This document shows positions 1 through 8,235 of a stretch of DNA of 64,000 bases, one piece after another; position 1 is the first letter of the stretch, and each line of letters opens with the position of its first letter. The notes below the pieces were generated by a model. The model made no database searches. It had not been told where the DNA came from and saw only the letters and a program-made list of their open reading frames with translations. Position numbers and translations under genes: made by a program. The stretch comes from RGIG8775 sp045537235 (GTDB lineage Bacteria > Bacillota > Clostridia > Oscillospirales > CAG-272), in the NCBI GenBank assembly GCA_045537235.1, contig JAZSPB010000076.1:1-64000 (forward strand), in the 5' to 3' direction.

Positions 1-3
1 AAA

Positions 4-125
4 GGCTCCCTTGTGTAAAGGGAGCTGTCGCAAAGCGACTGAGGGATTGTTTTGAGTAAAAATTTAACCTTTTACAATCCCTCCGTCACGGCAAGCCGTG
101 CCACCTCCCTTTACACAAGGGAGGC
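4..125. repeat. MITE-like palindromic intergenic repeat
   Basis: Long imperfect inverted repeat. The left arm (about 4-50) contains TTGTGTAAAGGGAG and GAGGGATTGT; the right arm (about 74-125) contains ACAATCCCTC and CTCCCTTTACACAAGGGAGG. The unpaired middle is short and AT-rich, and there is no coding potential. It looks like a non-autonomous palindromic element of the kind common in gut Clostridia, but no target-site duplication could be checked because the left end is at the window edge. It differs from the GCGGAGC repeat family found elsewhere in this window. Confidence 0.7.
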
Positions 126-240
126 TGTTTTTTACCTCCCGGAAGGTAGTCACATAGGCTTTTGATATGCTAATGTCAAAAGTGACTTTACGTTTCTTTT
201 GGCAAAATCTTGTTGTCTTTAATTAAGTCAGCGCTTGCGA

Positions 241-278
241 GGAAAAGAGGACGGAGAACATTTACATTCTCCGTCCTC
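241..278 (-). terminator. Intrinsic terminator of the PHP gene
   Basis: A perfect 12-bp stem (GAGGACGGAGAA at 247-258 pairs with 267-278) with an 8-nt loop. On the minus strand it is followed by TTTTCC. It lies about 75 bp past the stop codon of the minus-strand PHP gene and ends that transcript. Confidence 0.75.
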
Positions 279-354
279 TCACCATTGGTGGGTAAACCTT
301 ATTTCGTTAAACTGTTCTTCAGAGTACAGCCCATTGCCGTCCCTCTCTTTTTAA

Positions 355-1395
355 TCATAATGATTCATTCCATGTCAACGCATCACAAAAATAGGCATTG
401 GTATTGGCGCGGAGACCCTTTTCGTTTTCAACAGAAAGGCGGAAGAAGATGTCGGTCTCGGGGTGAAGCTCAAATGTTGCTTCGGTCAAATATTTGCCAT
501 CTTCGGCATGAATCTGCCGTGAATGCCGCGCGCCGCAGTGGAGTCGGATATGCTTGGCGGGAGAACAGGTGATATGTACCTTGTTATCTTCAATGTACAG
601 TTCATGGATCTCAGGTCCCATGGAGGCATAGAAATTGCCTTGCTCAAGGGCGCGAGTAACGGTTCGGTAGTCCAGCCGATCGGCGCGGATGACGGTGAAG
701 CCACCAAAAGAATCGTGTGACCAAGGGTTTCCCGCTGCGGTGCGGTTGTGATTGTCATCGGCAGCTATACAGAAAATACGATTGCCTGTGCGGAGTATAT
801 CATCGTAAACCTTGGGATTATAATCTTCATAGCCCATTTCGTAGCAACCGTAGTTGCAGATCTCCATGGCGTGCATTCCGCGGTAATTGGCATACTGCTC
901 ATAATTTTCCAGCGACCATCCGGGGTGGTTGTAGGTCACAAAAAATCCGTTGTCACGTCCCATCTGCATCATTTCGCTGATGCCTTCGACCGAATATTCG
1001 CGAACATAGTCAGGGAGGGATTCATCAAATTGCACTAATTCCTTATACTCGGGAGCGTTGCCGAATAGATAGCGTTCCCTGTGCCAGCAGACCTGCTTGA
1101 AATTGTCCGGTTCGATAGCAATGAGGCACATATGGCAAGTTTTTCTGGGGTGCGGTCTCGACTTTTCCTCATTGATTTCCATTTCATAACCGCGGAGCGG
1201 CAAAAAATTCTCGTCGGCAAGGTCAGAGTGGTCGATCATAATGTCGTGGTCTGTATAAGCCACGATGGCGTAGCCTTGCTCTTTATAGGCGTCTTTGATC
1301 TGTTCAGGGGTAAGACTGCCGTCCGACAGAGTGGAGTGGCAGTGCAGGTTGGCTTTATAATCATTGCCATTTTGGGGCAAAAGGTATTGTTTCAT
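355..1395 (-). CDS. PHP domain phosphoesterase
   Basis: A 346-residue metal-dependent phosphoesterase of the PHP (polymerase and histidinol phosphatase) superfamily. Metal-ligand motifs are intact: H18-x-H20 in NLHCHSTLSDG, D49-H50 in AYTDHD, a later YNHPGW histidine and an AADDNH motif. The start at 1395 is preferred over an in-frame ATG 12 codons upstream because AAGGAGG sits 5 bp before it. There is no signal peptide, so it is cytoplasmic. The gene stands alone, with its own promoter and terminator. The substrate is unknown; relatives act on nucleoside bisphosphates, histidinol phosphate or DNA 3' ends. The family call is firm and the specific reaction is not. Confidence 0.85.
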   Translation of the reverse strand: MKQYLLPQNGNDYKANLHCHSTLSDGSLTPEQIKDAYKEQGYAIVAYTDHDIMIDHSDLADENFLPLRGYEMEINEEKSRPHPRKTCHMCLIAIEPDNFKQVCWHRERYLFGNAPEYKELVQFDESLPDYVREYSVEGISEMMQMGRDNGFFVTYNHPGWSLENYEQYANYRGMHAMEICNYGCYEMGYEDYNPKVYDDILRTGNRIFCIAADDNHNRTAAGNPWSHDSFGGFTVIRADRLDYRTVTRALEQGNFYASMGPEIHELYIEDNKVHITCSPAKHIRLHCGARHSRQIHAEDGKYLTEATFELHPETDIFFRLSVENEKGLRANTNAYFCDALTWNESL

Positions 1396-1446
1396 AGTGT
1401 CCTCCTTTTTTCGGCTTTCGCCTTTTTTCAAAAATATTATATCAAT

Positions 1447-1475
1447 ATTATATCACGGAAGTTGGTCATTTTCAA
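1447..1475 (-). promoter_or_regulatory. Sigma-A promoter of the PHP gene
   Basis: On the minus strand: TTGAAA (1475-1470), 17-bp spacer, TATAAT (1452-1447), about 52 bp before the start codon at 1395. It is back to back with the plus-strand promoter at 1504-1532. Confidence 0.75.
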
Positions 1476-1503
1476 TACTTGTTGGGATTTTTTTTGGATG
1501 CCC

Positions 1504-1532
1504 TTGTACTCGATTCAAATTTGTGATATAAT
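1504..1532 (+). promoter_or_regulatory. Sigma-A promoter of the NusG-II/Gx/ApbE run
   Basis: TTGTAC, 17-bp spacer, TATAAT, about 33 bp before the start codon at 1566. Probably drives the whole tight run through whiA and dnaE. Confidence 0.7.
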
Positions 1533-1565
1533 ATAATGAAATGATTTATGCGGGGAGGGAAGCGC

Positions 1566-1952
1566 ATGGCACACCGGATGAGAGTGAAGCCGACAGTCGG
1601 AGATCTTTTGGTCATCGCCGCTGTCTGTCTTTTGGCACTTTTAATGTTTCTGATTCCCGTTTTTGCCAACCGCTCCGCATCGTATGTCAGAGTTACGACT
1701 GAGTTTGGGGAAACTAGCTTTTTGATTTCTCTTGATGGCGATTTTTCTCGCACGATAGAATCGGCGGGGTATGCATTGACGGTCACGGTTTCGAATGGAA
1801 CGGTTTGCGTTTCCGACTCTACTTGCTCCGATCGTGTTTGTGTCAACAGCGGAACGATTTCTCGCGGCGGCGAGGTTATTATCTGCGCGCCTGCGGGCGT
1901 GACGGTGGAGATTCTTTCGGCTGGGGAGGAGGCGGACTATGTCATCGGTTGA
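1566..1952 (+). CDS. NusG domain II-containing membrane-anchored protein
   Basis: A 128-residue protein with one N-terminal membrane segment (about residues 12-34) followed by a small beta-rich extracytoplasmic domain with a conserved-looking CxDxxC stretch (VSDSTCSDRVCVNSG). This matches the stand-alone NusG-domain-II family of Firmicutes, which is often coded next to a Gx transporter and ApbE. The start at 1566 has GGGAGGG 5-6 bp upstream; the ATG at 1548 has no site. It overlaps the next gene by 14 bp. A role in an extracytoplasmic flavin or redox system is suggested only by its neighbours. Confidence 0.75.
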   Translation: MAHRMRVKPTVGDLLVIAAVCLLALLMFLIPVFANRSASYVRVTTEFGETSFLISLDGDFSRTIESAGYALTVTVSNGTVCVSDSTCSDRVCVNSGTISRGGEVIICAPAGVTVEILSAGEEADYVIG

Positions 1953-2478
1953 TCGCAAAGTAACTCGCCGTGTAGCGGTAGATGCCTTGTTTTTGGTGCT
2001 TGCTTTGGCGCTTTCCTACATAGAGGTGCTGATCCCGATTGGCAACCTTGTTCCGCTTCCCGGCTTCAAATTGGGATTGGCGAATATTCTTATTATGATA
2101 CTGTTGTGGCGCGTGGGCATATCGGACGGTGCAGTTGTCTCGTCTTTGCGTGTTTTGATCATGGGTTTGCTGTTCGGCACGCCTGTCAGTATATTCTTTT
2201 CCTTTGGCGGCGCACTTTTTTCTTTCCTTGTACTCGTACTTCTGAAGCGGCTTTCGGGGCGGTTTGTCAGTTTTATCGGGGTTTCGGTCTTGTCCGCCTC
2301 GGCTCATAATATCGGTCAGTTGATATGCGCGGGGATATTGTTTGATTTTCGTGTGGTTTTTAGTTATTTGCCTCTGTTGCTGATCGCCTCGGTGGTTTTT
2401 GGGGCGGTTTCGGGCGTGATCGTCAACCGTATTTACCCGTCCTTGGAAAAAATAAAGCTTGAGGGATATGATTTATGA
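1939..2478 (+). CDS. Gx transporter family protein (Hpre_diP_synt_I family)
   Basis: A 179-residue integral membrane protein with about five hydrophobic helices. The N-terminal stretch with PIGNLVPLPGFKLGLANI is the signature of the family once named heptaprenyl diphosphate synthase component I, now called Gx transporter. Its start lies inside the end of the NusG-domain-II gene and its stop overlaps apbE by 4 bp, so the three are translationally coupled. ECF-type substrate-binding membrane proteins share this fold, so uptake of a small precursor, possibly for flavin or quinone chemistry, is plausible but unproven. Confidence 0.78.
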   Translation: MSSVDRKVTRRVAVDALFLVLALALSYIEVLIPIGNLVPLPGFKLGLANILIMILLWRVGISDGAVVSSLRVLIMGLLFGTPVSIFFSFGGALFSFLVLVLLKRLSGRFVSFIGVSVLSASAHNIGQLICAGILFDFRVVFSYLPLLLIASVVFGAVSGVIVNRIYPSLEKIKLEGYDL

Positions 2479-3500
2479 AAAAGGTTGCAACATTTTTTTG
2501 CTTATTGCTGTGCCTGTCCTTTTTGTTCTCTTGCGACACAGTGCCCGAATACCAAAAGCAAAGTTTTTTTGCTATGGACACCCTGGCGGAAATTCGCATT
2601 TACTCGGATCACGAAAAGGTTACCGAGGTCTTTGCGGAATGCAAGGCTTTGACGGCGGAGCTTGAGAAAGCAATCTCTGTGACATATGAGGGCGGCGACC
2701 TTGTTAGATTTAATGCCTCGGAGTCGGGCATTGAAGACGCATCCGAGCATCTTTTAGCACTGATTGCCATTTCCTCGGAAATATCCCGTTTGACGGGAGG
2801 AAGTTTTGATATTCGCGCCGGCGCTTTGATTGCACTTTGGAAACAGTGCGAAGAGGAAGGGCGTCTTCCCACCGATGCTGAAATTGCCGCCGCAGTCGCC
2901 CTTGTTGATGGCGATATCTCGACCGTTGGTACCGAGGTTTCCAAGTCCGATGCGGCGCTCAAGCTGGATTTTGGCGCGGTTGGTAAAGGCTATGCAGCCG
3001 ATCTGTTGAAAGCAGAGCTTTTAAAAAAGGGTGTTTCTTGCGGTATGATCTCTTTTGTCAGTTCTATTACCGTTTTTGGTGAGCGGGAGACAGGCGATTT
3101 CCGCATCGCTATTCGCCGTCCCGATGCCTCGGGAGAAATTGCGGGTTATATTACGCTTCGCGATATGTCGCTGTCGGTTTCCGGTAACTATGAACGGTAT
3201 TACGAAATCGGCGGTCAAAAGTACGATCACATTCTGGATCCTGCCACGGGGTATCCTGCCGATAATCGTATCGACAGTGTTGTAGTCACCACACCGAACG
3301 GTGCCTATGCCGATGCACTTTCTACTGCAATCACCGTTATGGGGGCAGAGGAGACATTGGCGCTTTATCAAAACGGAAGCATCCCCTTTGAGGCCGCCAT
3401 TTTTTGTGGCAATGAGATTCTCGTGACCGATGGCTTTTCCGAGAACTTTTCGCCGGTGGACGGGCGCTATACCGTGGTTCGTCTATCCGATCGCATTTGA
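2475..3500 (+). CDS. apbE: FAD:protein FMN transferase (ApbE), lipoprotein
   Basis: A 341-residue ApbE, which moves FMN from FAD onto a Thr or Ser of exported target proteins. The N-terminus is a lipoprotein signal ending in LFSC, with the lipidated Cys at position 20, so it acts outside the membrane. Family motifs are present: AMDTLAEIRIY near the start, GSFDIRAGAL, DFGAVGKGYAADLL, HILDPATGYPADN and ADALSTA. ATGA overlap with the upstream Gx transporter. No FMN-binding-domain target and no Rnf or Nqr subunit is coded in this window, so its substrate must lie elsewhere. Confidence 0.93.
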   Translation: MKKVATFFCLLLCLSFLFSCDTVPEYQKQSFFAMDTLAEIRIYSDHEKVTEVFAECKALTAELEKAISVTYEGGDLVRFNASESGIEDASEHLLALIAISSEISRLTGGSFDIRAGALIALWKQCEEEGRLPTDAEIAAAVALVDGDISTVGTEVSKSDAALKLDFGAVGKGYAADLLKAELLKKGVSCGMISFVSSITVFGERETGDFRIAIRRPDASGEIAGYITLRDMSLSVSGNYERYYEIGGQKYDHILDPATGYPADNRIDSVVVTTPNGAYADALSTAITVMGAEETLALYQNGSIPFEAAIFCGNEILVTDGFSENFSPVDGRYTVVRLSDRI

Positions 3501-3512
3501 AAAGAGGAGATT

Positions 3513-4409
3513 ATGCAAAATTCATTTTCTTATACAACCAAATCCGAGTTGGCAGGGATTTCCGTGAAAAACCCTTGTTGCCGCCGTGCGCTTACCTTTG
3601 GCTTAATGTACGCGGCTGTTGAGGAGAACGGTGAGATCGTGGTGAGTTTTTCCCACGAGGCGGTTTCCGGGCTGTTTGGTGCATTGGTAAAAGAGTCCTT
3701 TGGTCGAGAAACCACTTTGACTAAACGAACGATAGTTGGTCGAGAGACATGGTCTCACCGTTTTTTCGCCAAGCGCGCCGCCAATTTCATTTTGGCAATG
3801 GATGTCGATGCTCCGAGCAATTTTATGGAGCTTGTTGGTTTTAAATGCGCCGGCTGCCGTCAGGCTTTTTTACGAGGTGTCTTTTTGGCGGTCGGAACGG
3901 TTACCGATCCTGCCAAGGGATATCATGCGGAATTGTTGTTGAATAGTGGGCATCGCGCCGATAAGATGGACGATTTTTTGGCACTTTGCGGCATTCCCGC
4001 AAGACGCATCGAGCGACGGGGAAAGATCGGGCTCTATTATAAAAACAGCACGGCGATCGAGGAGTTCTTTGCGGAAATGGCGGCCAACAATGCGGTCTTT
4101 GAGCTGATGAATACCAAGATTGAAAAAGAGATCCGCAACCAAGAGAACCGCGCCACCAATTGTGTGGCAAAAAATATATCGCGGTCGGTGGATGCCATTC
4201 GCAAGCAAGTGAATGCCATTGAACATTTGCGCGACCGAGAGATGCTGGAAGGACTTCCCGACGATCTGCGTGTTACAGCTGAATTGCGCTTGAAGTTCGA
4301 TGAAGCCTCGCTGGCAGAGCTTGCTATGGCGCACACTCCACCCATATCCAAATCCGGACTTAATCATCGTTTGACGCGGTTGGTAGAGCTTTCGGAAAAA
4401 TTGAAATGA
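3513..4409 (+). CDS. whiA: DNA-binding protein WhiA
   Basis: A 298-residue WhiA: a LAGLIDADG-like N-terminal fold followed by a C-terminal helix-turn-helix (about residues 255-298; PISKSGLNHRLTRL is the recognition end). WhiA is conserved in Gram-positives and influences cell division and chromosome segregation. A good AAAGAGGAG site precedes the ATG. It usually sits next to yvcJ/yvcK; here it lies between apbE and dnaE and overlaps the reading frame that runs into dnaE. Confidence 0.93.
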   Translation: MQNSFSYTTKSELAGISVKNPCCRRALTFGLMYAAVEENGEIVVSFSHEAVSGLFGALVKESFGRETTLTKRTIVGRETWSHRFFAKRAANFILAMDVDAPSNFMELVGFKCAGCRQAFLRGVFLAVGTVTDPAKGYHAELLLNSGHRADKMDDFLALCGIPARRIERRGKIGLYYKNSTAIEEFFAEMAANNAVFELMNTKIEKEIRNQENRATNCVAKNISRSVDAIRKQVNAIEHLRDREMLEGLPDDLRVTAELRLKFDEASLAELAMAHTPPISKSGLNHRLTRLVELSEKLK

Positions 4410-4426
4410 ACAAGAAAGGGCAGCCT

Positions 4427-7400
4427 ATGTCGGACTTTGTACATCTGCATTTGCATAGTGAATACAGCCTGCTTGACGGAGCTTGTCGCATCTCGGATAT
4501 CCCGAAACGTGCGGCAGAATGCGGTCATCGTGCGGTAGCCATTACCGATCACGGCGTTATGTACGGTGCGGTCGCCTTTTATCGCGCTTGCCGTGAGCAG
4601 GGGATCAAGCCGATCATCGGCTGTGAGGTGTATGTGGCTTCCCGTTCGCGCCTTACCAAATCGGCGGACGGTGACAATCGAACCGACCACTTGGTGCTTC
4701 TTTGCGAAAATGAGACGGGATACCGCAACTTGATCGCCTTGGTCTCTGCGGGCTTTACCGAAGGTTTTTATTCCAAGCCGCGTGTTGATTTGGAGCTTTT
4801 GCGCCGTCATTCTGAAGGGCTGATTGCTCTTTCCGCGTGTCTTGCCGGTCATATTCCGCGGCTTTTGACGGGGGGAGATTACGAGGGCGCAGTCAGCTAT
4901 GCTCGCGAGATGTCCGCGATCTTTGGAAGTGAAAATTTTTATATTGAGCTTCAGGATCACGGCATGGAAGAACAACGGCAGATATTGCCGCTTCTTTCAC
5001 GTTTGGCCGAGGAATGCGGACTGCCAATGGTGGCAACCAATGACTGCCACTACTTGCGTCGAGAGGATGCCTATGCCCAAGCGGTCTTGATGTGTGTTCA
5101 GACCAACAGTGTCATAACCAATGGTCGTCCTATCGGTTTTGAAACAGATGAATTTTATTATAAAACGACTGAGGAAATGGAAGCCCTGTTTGGGCGCTAC
5201 CAAGGTGCAATTGAGAACACGGTGAAGATCGCGGATCGGTGCAATTTTGATTTTTCCTTTGACCAAATATATCTTCCCAAATTTAGATGCCCCGGCGGAG
5301 AGAGTGCCACCGAGCACCTCACGGACTTGGCACATAAAGGCTTAAAGCGTCTCGTGAAAGAGGGAAAGATCCGTTTTGGTGACCGTGATGAGAAAACCTA
5401 TATAGACCGCATGGAATATGAGCTTTCGGTAATCGACAAGATGGGATATTCCGACTATTTCCTCATCGTGCAAGATTATGTTAATTTTGCCAAAGCCAAT
5501 GGCATCCCCGTGGGACCCGGCAGAGGATCGGGGGCGGGAAGTCTTGTAGCTTTTGCGGTGGGAATTACCGATATTGACCCCATCCGCTTTGATTTGCTGT
5601 TTGAGAGATTTCTCAATCCCGAACGCGTCAGTATGCCCGATATCGATATCGACTTTTGCTATAACCGCCGTGATGAAGTCATTCGATATGTCGGTGAGCG
5701 GTACGGAAGCGACCATGTGTCACAGATCGCTACCTTCGGTACTCTTGCGGCGAAAGCGGTCATTCGAGATGTGGGGCGTGCAATGGGCATGGCCTATTCC
5801 GAGGTTGACCCCATCGCACGCATGATTCCTCACGAGCTGGATATTACCATCGATGCGGCGCTGAAGCTGCCCGAGCTTCGGGAGGAGTATGATTCCTCTC
5901 CCAAGATCAAACAGTTGATCGATACGGCACGAGCCTTGGAGGGGATGCCTCGCAATGTGTCCATCCATGCGGCAGGGGTGGTCATTACCGACAAGCCTCT
6001 GACCGATCATGTTCCGCTTTCGCAAAGTAACGGAATAGTGATCACCCAATATGACATGAACACCATAGCATCTTTGGGATTGCTCAAATTCGATTTCTTG
6101 GCACTTCGAAACCTGACAGTCATCCGCGATGCCGAGATTCAGGTCAGGGAACAGCTCCCCGATTTCGATATAGAGAAGATTCCGCTTGACGATGCGGCTA
6201 CCTATGAGATGATCGCTTCCGGCAACACTTCGGGCGTTTTTCAGCTGGAGTCGGGCGGAATGAGACAGATGCTTGTCAACCTGCGCCCCGATTGTTTTGA
6301 GGACATTGTGGCGGCTATCTCGCTTTACCGCCCCGGTCCTATGGACTCAATACCCAAATATATTGAAAACAAAAAAGACAGAAGCAAGATTCGGTACGTT
6401 ACCCCCATCCTCGCCCCCATTTTGGATTCCACATACGGCTGTATCGTGTATCAAGAGCAGGTCATGGAGGTCTTTCGACGCGTGGCGGGCTATACCTTCG
6501 GACACGCTGATCTTGTGCGCCGCGCCATGGCCAAAAAGCACGCAGACGAATTGGAAGCCGAGCGCGACACCTTTGTGGCAGGAGCAGAGAAAAACGGTGT
6601 TTCTCACAAGGATGCCGTAGCACTTTTTGAGAGCATGGCGGATTTTGCCAGCTATGCTTTTAACAAGAGCCACGCGGCGGCTTATGCGGTGGTATCCTAC
6701 CGAATTGCCTATCTAAAGCTTCACCATCCCAGAGAATATATGGCAGCGCTTTTGACCTCTGTGCTGGGAAATATGACCAAGGTGGCCGAGTATATTGCAG
6801 AATGCGGCAAAATGTCGATCCGCGTACTGCCGCCCGATATCAACCACAGTAATATTTATTTTCATGTCGATGGCGAAAACATCCGTTTTGGACTTTTGGC
6901 GCTTAAAAATGTGGGCAAGAGCTTTTCCGAGCATATTCTGCGCGAGCGTCAAGGCAAGCCTTTTACGTCCTTTGAGGATTTTGTGGAACGAATGTCGGGA
7001 CACGATCTCAATAAGCGACAGGTGGAGACACTTATCAAAGCCGGTGCATTTGACAGCCTCGGTGTTTATCGAAGCCGTCTGGTTTCGTCTTATGAAAAAA
7101 TTCTCGAAGCCAACAGTGATGCCGGACGGGGGAATCTGGAAGGACAGTTGGATATGTTTTCCGATCCCTCCATTGTTGTGAGCAAGCCGGCTTATGAATA
7201 TCCTCAGATTCCCGAATATACGCCTCGCGAGCTTTTGTTGCTGGAGAAGGAGTGCTCGGGAATGTACTTCACAGGACACCTGTTGGACGGTTATTCCAAT
7301 CATATTGCCGCCGTTGGCGGTACCCCTATTACTAAACTGACCGACCCCGAGCAGAGCATCGTATTTTCCGAGCGGGATCGTGTGACTGTAACGGGAATGA

Positions 7401-7963
7401 TCAGCGAGGTATCGGTGAAAAATACCAAAAATGATGACCGAATGGCATTCTTTACACTGGAGGACAAGTACGCGGGGGTCGAATGCATCCTGTTTCCCAA
7501 TGCCTATGAAAAATATTCCTACCTTGTACGCATTGATTCTGCCGTTATCGTGATGGGTACTGTTTCCAAACGCGACGAGGATGGCATCAAAATTCTTGTT
7601 AACAGTATGATTGAGCTGGAGGACAATGCTACCTATACTTCCCATTTTTCCCAAACGCCGAAAGCCGCCTCCGAAACCGCTCAAACCGAAACACCTCGAC
7701 CGCGCCCCACCACACCTCCTACAAAAACACGCCCCACCAAAATCTATCTTCGAGTCCCGTCCATGACCGACGAAAAGGCAAAAAAAGCGGTCAACCTGGT
7801 CGATATCTTCGAGGCAGAAGGAATCATGCCGTCTCTCGCCGTTCAATTTTATGATAGCGAGAAAAAGTCCTATGTCCCTTATGAGAAACGTCTTTCTTCC
7901 ACCGCCTTTGTTATAGGAGAGCTTCAAGCCCTTTTAGGCACTGAAAATGTAGTCATACATTAG
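4427..7963 (+). CDS. dnaE: DNA polymerase III subunit alpha (DnaE)
   Basis: A replicative C-family polymerase of about 1,178 residues. It begins with a PHP domain (HLHLHSEYSLLDG), has the palm aspartates in PDIDIDF about residue 405, the GPGRGSGAGSL motif, the helix-hairpin-helix region, and an OB fold (VTVTGMISEV) near the C-terminus. The tail after the OB fold is Pro/Thr-rich, then a small domain. A start at 4427 fits AGAAAGGG about 7 bp upstream; the ATG at 4406 overlaps the whiA stop. Clostridia usually also have PolC, which is not in the window. Confidence 0.95.
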   Translation: MSDFVHLHLHSEYSLLDGACRISDIPKRAAECGHRAVAITDHGVMYGAVAFYRACREQGIKPIIGCEVYVASRSRLTKSADGDNRTDHLVLLCENETGYRNLIALVSAGFTEGFYSKPRVDLELLRRHSEGLIALSACLAGHIPRLLTGGDYEGAVSYAREMSAIFGSENFYIELQDHGMEEQRQILPLLSRLAEECGLPMVATNDCHYLRREDAYAQAVLMCVQTNSVITNGRPIGFETDEFYYKTTEEMEALFGRYQGAIENTVKIADRCNFDFSFDQIYLPKFRCPGGESATEHLTDLAHKGLKRLVKEGKIRFGDRDEKTYIDRMEYELSVIDKMGYSDYFLIVQDYVNFAKANGIPVGPGRGSGAGSLVAFAVGITDIDPIRFDLLFERFLNPERVSMPDIDIDFCYNRRDEVIRYVGERYGSDHVSQIATFGTLAAKAVIRDVGRAMGMAYSEVDPIARMIPHELDITIDAALKLPELREEYDSSPKIKQLIDTARALEGMPRNVSIHAAGVVITDKPLTDHVPLSQSNGIVITQYDMNTIASLGLLKFDFLALRNLTVIRDAEIQVREQLPDFDIEKIPLDDAATYEMIASGNTSGVFQLESGGMRQMLVNLRPDCFEDIVAAISLYRPGPMDSIPKYIENKKDRSKIRYVTPILAPILDSTYGCIVYQEQVMEVFRRVAGYTFGHADLVRRAMAKKHADELEAERDTFVAGAEKNGVSHKDAVALFESMADFASYAFNKSHAAAYAVVSYRIAYLKLHHPREYMAALLTSVLGNMTKVAEYIAECGKMSIRVLPPDINHSNIYFHVDGENIRFGLLALKNVGKSFSEHILRERQGKPFTSFEDFVERMSGHDLNKRQVETLIKAGAFDSLGVYRSRLVSSYEKILEANSDAGRGNLEGQLDMFSDPSIVVSKPAYEYPQIPEYTPRELLLLEKECSGMYFTGHLLDGYSNHIAAVGGTPITKLTDPEQSIVFSERDRVTVTGMISEVSVKNTKNDDRMAFFTLEDKYAGVECILFPNAYEKYSYLVRIDSAVIVMGTVSKRDEDGIKILVNSMIELEDNATYTSHFSQTPKAASETAQTETPRPRPTTPPTKTRPTKIYLRVPSMTDEKAKKAVNLVDIFEAEGIMPSLAVQFYDSEKKSYVPYEKRLSSTAFVIGELQALLGTENVVIH

Positions 7964-7971
7964 ACCGCCGC

Positions 7972-8160
7972 CTGCGGGCGGGGAGGTCGCTTTTTTGAAA
8001 AAAAGCTCCGCAAAAAACTTTTGATCCGCGCCCTTTTTGTAGTTTGCGCGAACATAGCGAAACACCAAGGGGTGCAGTATGTTCGCTCAAACTTTGGCAA
8101 GGGCGCGGAACAAAAGTTTTTGCGGAGCTTTTTTCAAAAAGCGACCTCCCTCGCCCGTCC
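7972..8160. repeat. GCGGAGC-family inverted repeat, copy A
   Basis: The best-preserved copy of a dispersed repeat. Arms of about 50 bp (7981-8033 and 8101-8150) carry GCTCCGCAAAAAACTTTTGA and its complement, the latter followed by GCTTTTTTCAAAAA. The loop holds TTGCGCGAACATAGCGA. It lies between dnaE and the PBP gene, both on the plus strand, and its T-runs would also work as a terminator in either direction. Other copies are at 13631, 18948, 43381 and 51932. Confidence 0.85.
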
Positions 8161-8235
8161 AAGTTTTGCCGCCCATAATGTAAAAGGTTATGAGGCATAA
8201 TAAGGTCGAAAAAACATGGCAAAAGGAGTAGTGAT

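Noticed and set aside
210..572. A 120-codon plus-strand frame at the window start.
   Set aside because: It crosses the PHP gene terminator and overlaps the PHP 3' end in antisense. The translation is basic and without domain features.
6713..7927. A 404-codon minus-strand frame inside dnaE.
   Set aside because: Antisense shadow of the DnaE C-terminal half, without family motifs or a ribosome site. The same holds for long antisense frames in glgC, glgD, glgP, ychF and the TrmB fusion.
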